Source: a virus. Taken from it: a stretch of DNA of 64,000 nt. Position 1 is the stretch's first letter. Each line of letters opens with the position of its first letter. The stretch is taken from IMG/VR virus record IMGVR_UViG_3300044712_001597, positions 1 to 64,000 of that record. One strand, given 5' to 3'. The position numbers and the translations under genes are program-made. Under the pieces are notes generated by a model. The model was not told the origin of the DNA, ran no database searches, and saw only the letters and a program-made list of their open reading frames with translations. Below, piece after piece: positions 58,245 through 64,000 of this stretch.

Positions 58245-60223
58245 TCTGATGTGACGTCCATGAACTCAAGCTCGTCCACGATTCCATGGCGCGCAGCAGA
58301 AGCAGGAGCGATCCTGCGTTTGATGGGATTCTCCACAAGAAGACCGGAGATTCCCACGTTCATACGGATGCCGTGGACTCCAACGAGCAGCGAATCGAAA
58401 TGGTCTGGCGATTCGCCGTTATGGCGCTTCTTGAAGTCTTTCTTGGACTCCAATCGAAGTATCCCTCGACCTTGTTGCTGGTAGTGACGGGTTGTGCTCT
58501 GCTTTTCGAGTTTGTTCCAGTTGATGCCGGGATTGAGTTTGAGTAGATCAGCTTCGATGAACTTGCGCACGGCCCACGCCATCTCGGTGATGATGTCGTA
58601 ATATCTCTCAGCGCAGGTCTCTTCGTCATCGTCAAGAATCTTGGAGTCTGTCGCGCTCCAACTGAACATGATGCCAAACACTTCGGGCCCAAACAAACTC
58701 TTGAGAGCGTCGTGGATTCCTGTGGCGTTACCCGTGCGGTCCGTGGAGAGCCACTGCGGCTTGACACCCATGTCGCGGCAGAGACGCCGAATGGACTCGG
58801 CAGCTGGAATCGTGTCTTTCTTCTCAAGCGGAAGCTGCTGCTCTACTTGGATGACACGGCGCTCGGTGGCGAATGGGTGGAATACTCCATTGAGATCCGT
58901 CCAACCAGTTGAGTTTCCTGTTCGCAGCAGCGTGAAGATCATGGAGTCATTGCCTTCGAAGGCAGGATCCAACCCAGCAGCGGTGATGGTAGGACCGCTG
59001 AACACGTAAAGTCCTTTTGATCGAGCGAACGACGCCGTTGAGACGATGACGATCTGAGCAGACTGCTCGGGAAACCAACCGCGGGCCATCGTATAGTATT
59101 CGGGATTGTCGAGTCCCAGCTTGAGCAGCCGCTCGAATCCTTCCCACGTTTGAAGACCTGGAAAGACGACTCTTTTCTGGTCGACATTCTCGCACTTCGC
59201 TCCGTCTAATCGAACGACGTTCCAACCAGAAGCAGCTTCCCAAGTCTCGTGGATGTCGATGTCGACAGAACCCCATCCGCCTTTCGGCTCTGCAAGTTGA
59301 CCAAACTTGCTGTTACGATCCTTCGGGTTGGTTGCGGCGAAGACTCCGACATGCGAGTCAGTAGACTCCTCAGTCAACAGAACGTTGTTGACATCTTCCC
59401 AGACTCCTTCAGGAATTTCCTCTGCTTCGTCGAGGAGCAGGAACACGCGACTAAGCTTTCCAAAGCGTGCGTGCTCAACTGGACGTGGGACGGGGTGAAA
59501 CCCTCGCAGTCGTCCTTTGCCTGTGTCGCCCTGAGGAATCGAGGCCAAATGGATTCCTTGCTTCTCATCCTCGTTGACTTTGATGGACTCCGACTTGACG
59601 TCCAGATTGGGAATGGGCACGATCGTGGACTGCAGCAGACTCTTGAGGTGAGCGAAGATGTTGGTGACCGCGTGTGAGCGAGTAACTGACATCACTTTGA
59701 TGCAAGTCCATTCAGGATCCCGCATGAACTCGAGGCCGAAGTAGACGGCACCGGAGTAGCTCTTAGAGAGTGATCCGCCACCCATGACGAGATTCTTCGC
59801 ATGCGCTTTGAGAGCGTTCCACACCAACTGCGTGCAATGCGGTTCTGGTGTAAACAACTCAGGTCCCCACGCGATGAGGGCTGCGGCTTCATAGCACTCG
59901 ACCTCTAACATGCGCTGAATGTAACGCCACACAAGAAACTCGGCGTCTTGGAAAGTCAACTCAATTTCGCCGCCTTCTGGACGTCTCTTCGTGTAGTGGC
60001 GGATGATGTGCTCGGCGACGTCGAAGACTGCTTCCTGCTTGTCAAGGTTCGCAGAGTAGATGCGGCGCAGAACATGTGCTCGCTCACAATACTCACGAGA
60101 AGTCAAGACCATTCCTGCTTGCCGCTGCTGGTCGAGGGTGAGTACTTTATCAGGGGTGACGGATCCGCGCACGCCTGTGCGATTGTAGTGCAATTGCCGA
60201 CCTTTATTCGCGCGCCAGGCCAT
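58241..60223 (-). CDS. terminase large subunit
   Basis: 660 residues. The ATPase has a variant Walker A MGGGSLSKSYS (about 147-157), Walker B VFLLLDEAEEIP with D265 and E266, and coupling motif FAATNPKD. The RNase H-like nuclease has AAGLDPAFEGNDS, LSTDRTGN and SPDHFDSLLVG acidic residues. It packages and cuts the genome. It starts 15 bases after the small-subunit stop, which is on the higher-coordinate side. Confidence 0.9.
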   Translation of the reverse strand: MAWRANKGRQLHYNRTGVRGSVTPDKVLTLDQQRQAGMVLTSREYCERAHVLRRIYSANLDKQEAVFDVAEHIIRHYTKRRPEGGEIELTFQDAEFLVWRYIQRMLEVECYEAAALIAWGPELFTPEPHCTQLVWNALKAHAKNLVMGGGSLSKSYSGAVYFGLEFMRDPEWTCIKVMSVTRSHAVTNIFAHLKSLLQSTIVPIPNLDVKSESIKVNEDEKQGIHLASIPQGDTGKGRLRGFHPVPRPVEHARFGKLSRVFLLLDEAEEIPEGVWEDVNNVLLTEESTDSHVGVFAATNPKDRNSKFGQLAEPKGGWGSVDIDIHETWEAASGWNVVRLDGAKCENVDQKRVVFPGLQTWEGFERLLKLGLDNPEYYTMARGWFPEQSAQIVIVSTASFARSKGLYVFSGPTITAAGLDPAFEGNDSMIFTLLRTGNSTGWTDLNGVFHPFATERRVIQVEQQLPLEKKDTIPAAESIRRLCRDMGVKPQWLSTDRTGNATGIHDALKSLFGPEVFGIMFSWSATDSKILDDDEETCAERYYDIITEMAWAVRKFIEADLLKLNPGINWNKLEKQSTTRHYQQQGRGILRLESKKDFKKRHNGESPDHFDSLLVGVHGIRMNVGISGLLVENPIKRRIAPASAARHGIVDELEFMDVTSD

Positions 60224-60238
60224 GAGGATTGTTTGAGA

Positions 60239-60739
60239 CTAGTCCAGGGATTGAGCAAGATCGACGACTCTTGGAGAGACGTTGACGTCCACGCGCTCTG
60301 TGAGCTCACCAGCGAGTTTCGCGTCCAATTGAAGAGCGGCGAGTTTATCCACGCTCTTGACGACGTCTCCATGCGGAGTAGGACGAATCTCCGAAGCTAA
60401 GTCAGAATGGATGTGGATTTCGCCGATGGGAGTTCGTACGGCTCGGGCGAGGAAGTCGCGTTTTTCGTCCAAGCTCAAGAAGCGATCACTCTGTGAGCGA
60501 GCAGCGAGTCGTGCTTTGAGCTCAGCGACATAAGCTTGGACTTCCGGCTTGCGGATGAGCTTAGTGGCTCGATTGGCCGCCATTCCGCCTCGAGCTTTCT
60601 CGCTGGCCACGTTCCATGACGCGCAGTGCTGTGGAAAAGCTGCGAGATACGCACGATAGAGCGGATAACCATCGAGAACGTGCATGTCCACGAATTCTCG
60701 TTGCTGCAGAGTCAAACGTTGTGCGGCGCGGGATAGCAT
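60239..60739 (-). CDS. terminase small subunit
   Basis: 166 residues from ATG 60739; a TTG at 60757 is possible. LTLQQREFVDMHVLDGYP followed by AYLAAFP is the DNA-binding helix-turn-helix signature of small terminases. A helical oligomerisation region (KPEVQAYVAELKARL) follows. It recognises the packaging site and hands DNA to the large subunit. The lower-coordinate gap to the large-subunit gene is 15 bases. Confidence 0.8.
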   Translation of the reverse strand: MLSRAAQRLTLQQREFVDMHVLDGYPLYRAYLAAFPQHCASWNVASEKARGGMAANRATKLIRKPEVQAYVAELKARLAARSQSDRFLSLDEKRDFLARAVRTPIGEIHIHSDLASEIRPTPHGDVVKSVDKLAALQLDAKLAGELTERVDVNVSPRVVDLAQSLD

Positions 60740-60784
60740 AACGCCGGCAAGATACAACTCGCGAAGCCTGCAAGTAAAACAGAC

Positions 60785-61264
60785 TTATCTGCCGAGAAGG
60801 TGCGAGGCCATCGCGATCAACGGCGCGTCGCAAGTCATGTTGGTCCACTTCCAGTCTGGCCAGTATTCTTGAGCGAGAGCTTTGAGTTGTTTCTTTCGAA
60901 TCGCTCTATCTCTACTCCGAGCAGAACGAGGTAGAACTCGGTTCATCCAGTATTCTGGAGGAGGTTGATAAAAACTGAGAGTAGGTTTCTCAATCAGCTG
61001 GTACATCAAGATGGCTCCGCGAATCAACGCGTAGTTCTCGTGCAGAACGGACATGATGGCCGCGGATCGATTTTCGCCAGCAAACTTGGGGATCAACTCC
61101 ATATACACTCTATCGCAAGCAGAGCATACCTCTCGGCAGACGCGCACAATCTCTGAGTCCGTTTCAGGCATCTTCCAGCCAGAAGTCACGCGGTACGCTC
61201 CATTCTCTACTGAGAGCATGACGATTCCGCCTCCTTTTCCTGGATCTACCCCGCAGATGTTCAT
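60785..61264 (-). CDS. RuvC-like Holliday-junction resolvase (RNase H fold)
   Basis: 159 residues. MNICGVDPGKGGG gives the first catalytic Asp (D7) in the RuvC-type GxDPG motif. YMELIPKFAG supplies the acidic residue of strand 4, and MTCDAPLIAMASHLL at the C-terminus the last Asp. It would resolve branched DNA before packaging. It is the first gene of the minus-strand operon. Confidence 0.8.
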   Translation of the reverse strand: MNICGVDPGKGGGIVMLSVENGAYRVTSGWKMPETDSEIVRVCREVCSACDRVYMELIPKFAGENRSAAIMSVLHENYALIRGAILMYQLIEKPTLSFYQPPPEYWMNRVLPRSARSRDRAIRKKQLKALAQEYWPDWKWTNMTCDAPLIAMASHLLGR

Positions 61265-61426
61265 GTTTCGGACACTATCTTACTTCGCAGTAAACCAGCA
61301 CTCAAAATTACTTAGCAGAAAAATAGTTTGTAACATAGGATGTGCACGGACTAAACTTATGTGGGAGTTTTTAGAAATATAGGCTGAATAGGGGGGTTGA
61401 GTAGTGTGAGCCCCCCTGTTCTGACC
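61265..61426 (+). promoter_or_regulatory. divergent intergenic region between the two operons
   Basis: Contains promoter-like signals for both strands. On the minus strand TTGAGT and TAAGAT (17-base spacer) lie 12 bases before the resolvase ATG. A TTACT-TCGC-AGTAA palindrome overlaps them, and CTTAGCAGAA nearby matches the core of the promoter palindromes at 21063 and 22125. On the plus strand, GGGGGG (61391-61396) and CCCCCC (61411-61416) form a hairpin just before ATG 61427. Confidence 0.5.
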
Positions 61427-62275
61427 ATGTTTCGAAAAACCGCCAATGAAGTTTGGTCAACTCACATCGCTATGTTACAAAAAACCAGAAAACTCAACTT
61501 GAAGCCCGTATCTGACCCTGTTCCAGGGACTTATACACTTCTTCCAGAAAATACACAACCCGGCGAGCTCGTAGAAACTGCGTCCGAGGAGTACGAAAAG
61601 GCCTGCCAATTGGAATCCGATGCCCTCGAAAGGCTCAATTTGGCCAAGCAATCGCTGGTCGCCTTGCGAGCGGAACACACCCGCCAAAAGGCCAATTTGG
61701 CCCAAAAAATCGCAGACGAGACACAGAAAGCCAACGTTTTCGTGCTCGAGTGCCGTGAAAACTTCCTCCGATTTCAGAAACTTCGGGGCAAACTGCGCCG
61801 TCAAATTGGTGATAAAACCATCGCGCAGGAGGTCGCTTTGGCCAACCGGTTGAGCCGAAATGACAAACTTCATGCCATTCGCATCGACCTTATTGACGTC
61901 AAAGCTCATTTGCGGCAAATCAAGGCTCTTTCGCGCCGTGGAGTGTCGCTTTCCAACGATCCTCGTCTTGAAGAATATCTTCCTCATCGACTCAAGGGAG
62001 AGTCCATTCCTAATCTCTTGACCCGATTGTTCCGCCACTTCGAGAAGAAGCTTCTTGAGCTGGAGCGAGAGTACGTGCGGGCGAAAGCCGGGCCGATCTA
62101 CAAAGAGTCGGCCGCGAGAGACATCTTCCCTGCGAAGCCTTCTAAAGCAGTTGAAGAACCTTCTCCCGCGCATAGCCACTTCGACGCTGAGGAAGTTGCG
62201 AAGCAGCTGCGCAAACACAAGGCTCCCAAGATTGACGACCTGCCCGTGAAGCTGACCATCTCAAAGAAAAAATAA
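61427..62275 (+). CDS. coiled-coil protein of unknown function
   Basis: 282 residues from ATG 61427. The upstream TTG-started frame (61397) would run through the G/C hairpin and is rejected. Residues about 50-180 form a long Lys/Glu-rich coiled coil (ALERLNLAKQSLVALRAEHT), then helices with REYVRAKAGPIYKES, and a basic C-terminus. Without enzymatic motifs its role is open. It is the first gene of the right-hand plus-strand run, divergent from the structural operon. Confidence 0.6.
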   Translation: MFRKTANEVWSTHIAMLQKTRKLNLKPVSDPVPGTYTLLPENTQPGELVETASEEYEKACQLESDALERLNLAKQSLVALRAEHTRQKANLAQKIADETQKANVFVLECRENFLRFQKLRGKLRRQIGDKTIAQEVALANRLSRNDKLHAIRIDLIDVKAHLRQIKALSRRGVSLSNDPRLEEYLPHRLKGESIPNLLTRLFRHFEKKLLELEREYVRAKAGPIYKESAARDIFPAKPSKAVEEPSPAHSHFDAEEVAKQLRKHKAPKIDDLPVKLTISKKK

Positions 62276-62280
62276 TTTTT

Positions 62281-62322
62281 TTGTGTACATGGCAGCTTGC
62301 TACGGATATAGATCTACTCGTC
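62281..62322 (+). promoter_or_regulatory. leaderless-type promoter for the HTH gene
   Basis: TTGTGTAC at 62281-62288, an 18-base spacer, TATAGA at 62307-62312, then 10 bases ending CGTC before ATG 62323, matching the family at 1321, 8471, 20099, 21057 and 22119. Confidence 0.7.
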
Positions 62323-62682
62323 ATGAGCAAACCATCTACTTCTCACGTGGAAGGATTCTTTCGCGGCGCAAGCCCGAGAATCGGAACCATCAAGCAGGAT
62401 TATCACGCGGCGATCCTCACCGGTTTGGGATTCTCTTCTCGAGCCATCGCCGAGAGGTTGTCCATTCCAAAGTCCCGAGTCACGCGTATCTCTTCCATCG
62501 TTGGAATCTCTTGCCGAGGCTACCGCGACATGCTGTCTCCTGCGAGTGCGTCCATTGCGAATATGGCCCTCAAAACCCGAGTGACGGAGCTGCAGGTTGA
62601 GAAATTCACTGGCCATGTCATCTCCCGTTTGCTGGGCGCTCGACTCTCCCCGGACGGTCTCACCCTCTACAAGCCATATTGA
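62323..62682 (+). CDS. helix-turn-helix DNA-binding protein
   Basis: 119 residues from ATG 62323, set by the leaderless promoter. GFSSRAIAERLSIPKSRVTR is a clear helix-turn-helix with a preceding helix, as in resolvase-type and sigma-factor-like domains. It is a candidate regulator of the shared promoter set. Its 3' end (ending TLYKPY) is duplicated 268 bases downstream. Confidence 0.65.
   Translation: MSKPSTSHVEGFFRGASPRIGTIKQDYHAAILTGLGFSSRAIAERLSIPKSRVTRISSIVGISCRGYRDMLSPASASIANMALKTRVTELQVEKFTGHVISRLLGARLSPDGLTLYKPY
62661..62682 (+). repeat. left copy of a direct repeat (end of HTH gene)
   Basis: CACCCTCTACAAGCC followed by TA. It matches 62929-62950 with a few substitutions, and the two copies flank the structured noncoding segment. 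Confidence 0.7.
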
Positions 62683-62685
62683 AAC

Positions 62686-62906
62686 TTGACAAAAACTTTC
62701 AGTGAGCGCGAATAAACTTACAAACCGGAGCGCACTCGTCGTGGGCTCGCAATGCCGAGGGTCGGCGAGCATCTGGCCCTGCACCCCTTCTCAGGGGTCG
62801 ACTGAAGAGCGAAAGCGAAACGCCAAACGGCGTCTCGTGGAGTGGACCCAGCAGGGGAATAACCTGTCCACCCGCCCTCGGCACCTTGCCCCGCGACGAG
62901 TGCGCT
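62686..62906 (+). ncRNA. predicted structured RNA, unrecognised class
   Basis: A gene-free 268-base interval holds a nested pairing set. AGCGCACTCGTCG (62729-62741) pairs perfectly with CGACGAGTGCGCT (62894-62906), and GCCGAGGG (62754-62761) with CCCTCGGC (62875-62882). Inside are hairpins ACCCC/GGGGT (62783-62798), ACGCC/GGCGT (62820-62833), GTGGAC/GTCCAC (62842-62871) enclosing CAGG/CCTG, and a GCGAAAGC tetraloop-type element. TTGACA at 62686 is a -35-like box upstream. It does not read as tRNA, tmRNA or RNase P. An 81-codon frame across it is discarded because it overlaps this structure. Confidence 0.6.
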
Positions 62907-62928
62907 TCTTAAGTTCATTCCGCGTTCC

Positions 62929-62950
62929 CACCCTCTACAAACCGTAATCA
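62929..62950 (+). repeat. right copy of a direct repeat
   Basis: CACCCTCTACAAACC followed by GTA, a near copy of 62661-62682. The last base is the A of the next gene's ATG (62950). The pair resembles a duplicated gene-end attachment site. Confidence 0.7.
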
Positions 62951-63393
62951 TGATTGGCGAAGATTTCTTACCTCTACCGGACTCCTTTGAAAAAGTCCTG
63001 ACGCCTGAGAACCGAGTTCCTCTCGAGTTTCTTCCAGCTCATTGGCTTTTCATCGTCTTGACTAACGCATCTCGCAATGAGTACGCGTTCACCTACGGCG
63101 GTGAGCTTCATGTCAACTGGGAGAGTTCATATATCCATCACTTCTCTTCCACGAGCACAGGAATTCCTCCAACCTGCATCCAGATTGAGTGTCCTAATGG
63201 TCAAGTGATCGCCGTCAAGATTACTAGCATGCGGGAAAAGAAAGTCACGCCTGTTCAATCCTCGAAGCCTAAGACGACAAAATCTCCGGCTCCGTCATCC
63301 CACTTTGCTCAAGCTGCGCGCGCGGAAGCAGCCGAGCAATCCACAGAAACTCCGCGCAAGAAACTCACTCTCCGCCTCAAGCGAGACGGATAG
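62950..63393 (+). CDS. hypothetical protein with basic C-terminus
   Basis: 147 residues. The first 95 residues are beta-rich (PAHWLFIVLTNASRNEYAFTYG). The rest is Ser/Thr/Ala/Lys-rich, ending KKLTLRLKRDG, and probably binds nucleic acid or is disordered. The start lies at the edge of the right direct repeat. No family recognised. Confidence 0.5.
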   Translation: MIGEDFLPLPDSFEKVLTPENRVPLEFLPAHWLFIVLTNASRNEYAFTYGGELHVNWESSYIHHFSSTSTGIPPTCIQIECPNGQVIAVKITSMREKKVTPVQSSKPKTTKSPAPSSHFAQAARAEAAEQSTETPRKKLTLRLKRDG

Positions 63394-63419
63394 CAAGAAA
63401 GGAAACTCGTACACATACC

Positions 63420-63779
63420 ATGTACCCCGACGAAAACACACCTGCAGCCTCCAAGGTTGCCAAGCCCAAGAAACCCACCAAGAAGGTGGCCGAGAAGAAA
63501 GCGGTCGAGAAAAAGACCGCCGACGTCGCTGCCGAGAAAAAGCAGAAACGCGCCTCTGCGGAGAAGTTGCCCTACAACTTCCGCACCCGCTCGCTGGCCC
63601 GCGCTCTCATCAACGCCGTGGACGGCGAAGACGAGAAAAAGGAAGCCCGCAAGGCGCTGAAGGAAGCTCGCACGTTCGAGGAGACTCGCACGGCCGCTCT
63701 CACTCTCGTCAGCAAGGCTGACTTCGAAGCCCTGGTGGAAGCCTGGTTCGACGCAGGCGAGGAGAAGTCCAAAGACTAA
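63420..63779 (+). CDS. small basic protein with Lys/Ala/Pro-rich N-terminus
   Basis: 119 residues. Residues about 10-50 are Lys/Ala-rich with PKKPTKK and EKKAVEKK blocks, like histone-H1-type tails. The second half is helical (RSLARALINAVDGEDEKKEA). It could compact or coat DNA. It starts 26 bases after the previous stop. No family recognised. Confidence 0.55.
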   Translation: MYPDENTPAASKVAKPKKPTKKVAEKKAVEKKTADVAAEKKQKRASAEKLPYNFRTRSLARALINAVDGEDEKKEARKALKEARTFEETRTAALTLVSKADFEALVEAWFDAGEEKSKD

Positions 63780-63797
63780 CCTCGACTCTGAGAATCT

Positions 63798-63860
63798 GGA
63801 GTTTGGGCGCTTCGAGACCACGTGCGCAAAGCGGCACTTCAATCGCCGCGCTCAAACTCC
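63798..63860 (+). other. intergenic stem-loop upstream of the last gene
   Basis: GGAGTTTGGGCGC (63798-63810) pairs with GCGCTCAAACTCC (63848-63860), with one G-T wobble and a 37-base loop. A pyrimidine-rich stretch follows, then ATG 63887. It is a possible terminator or leader structure. Confidence 0.6.
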
Positions 63861-63886
63861 TTCTCAAGTCTCAACTCTTTCTTCTC

Positions 63887-64000
63887 ATGGCTCGACGAAA
63901 AGGCTACATGTCTCCGGCTGCTCGAAAAGCAGAAATCGCTCGGATCCGCAAGATCCTTTCTTCCTCTACCCTTCGCTTCACAGCAAAAGAAATCGCCAGT
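63887..64000 (+). CDS. N-terminal fragment of a basic protein (runs off window)
   Basis: The ATG at 63887 opens a frame with no stop in the remaining 38 codons. The start is basic (MARRKGYMSPAARKAEIARI), followed by a run ending FTAKEIAS that could begin a helix-turn-helix. Its 5' side holds the stem-loop at 63798-63860. No family can be assigned from the fragment. Confidence 0.5.
   Translation, partial: MARRKGYMSPAARKAEIARIRKILSSSTLRFTAKEIAS

Noticed and set aside
62702-62947. 81-codon frame across the structured RNA segment
   Set aside because: It covers both arms of the long-range stems and has no ribosome site; its end matches the HTH protein only through the direct repeat.
1-64000. tRNA, tmRNA, rRNA or CRISPR array
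   Set aside because: No cloverleaf with a plausible anticodon arm and no regularly spaced repeats were seen by reading; the tandem repeats found are inside coding frames. A tRNAscan-SE run would be decisive.
1-64000. T7-type single-subunit RNA polymerase or integrase
   Set aside because: Neither was found in the frames, so a T7-like transcription programme and integrase-based lysogeny are not supported by this window; genes outside it could change this.

Overview
The window is part of a double-stranded DNA tailed-phage genome (or a prophage/assembled viral contig). The evidence is a complete head-packaging-tail gene set, a phage-type replication and nucleotide-metabolism set, very tight gene packing, and no rRNA, tRNA or cellular housekeeping genes. 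The tail proteins resemble T7-type tail tubular proteins A and B, and no sheath or tape-measure gene is visible, so a short-tailed (podovirus-like) virion is most likely. Both window ends cut through genes, so the genome extends beyond 64 kb. The host cannot be named. Two observations bear on it: many starts lack a Shine-Dalgarno motif, and several plus-strand genes appear to be read from leaderless mRNAs.

Layout. (1) Bases 1-23184, plus strand: early/replication arm. Small accessory and membrane proteins come first (1-6091), with a MSMEG_6728/pyrimidine-dimer-glycosylase-like protein at 1572. They are followed by an SNF2-like helicase, HNH nuclease, ThyX, dCMP deaminase, RecB/Cas4-like nuclease, acyl carrier protein, family A DNA polymerase, Nudix hydrolase, dNMP kinase, a ThyA-family enzyme predicted to act on dCMP, primase-helicase, glycosyltransferase, DUF932 protein, AAA ATPase and DUF2786 protein. 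(2) Bases 23178-61264, minus strand, read right to left: RuvC-like resolvase, small and large terminase, portal, scaffold, two glycosyltransferase-like genes, major capsid protein, LamG receptor-binding protein, a lysis cassette, tail tubular proteins A and B, adaptor-like paralogues, a PAPS-reductase-family enzyme, internal virion proteins and a 3450-residue polyvalent protein. (3) Bases 61427-64000, plus strand: coiled-coil protein, helix-turn-helix protein, a predicted structured RNA inside a repeat-flanked cassette, and small basic proteins.

How it may work together. Deoxynucleotide enzymes (dCMP deaminase, ThyX, dNMP kinase, Nudix, HAD) feed the polymerase and primase-helicase. The ThyA homologue keeps the catalytic Cys but has Asp where thymidylate synthases have Asn, the known determinant for a cytosine substrate. 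With the adjacent kinase and a downstream glycosyltransferase this suggests T4-like cytosine hypermodification, an inference open to direct testing.

Regulation. At least seven plus-strand genes share a promoter of the form TTGTTTAC, 17-18 bases, TATAGT-like box, then almost always exactly 10 bases to gtcATGag. That geometry leaves essentially no 5' leader. The same promoter type on the minus strand drives the capsid gene, but with a long leader. Parts of the window (1-430, 4357-5000, 45961-50163) are visibly more GC-rich and use chained ATGA stop-start overlaps, which suggests mosaic acquisition.
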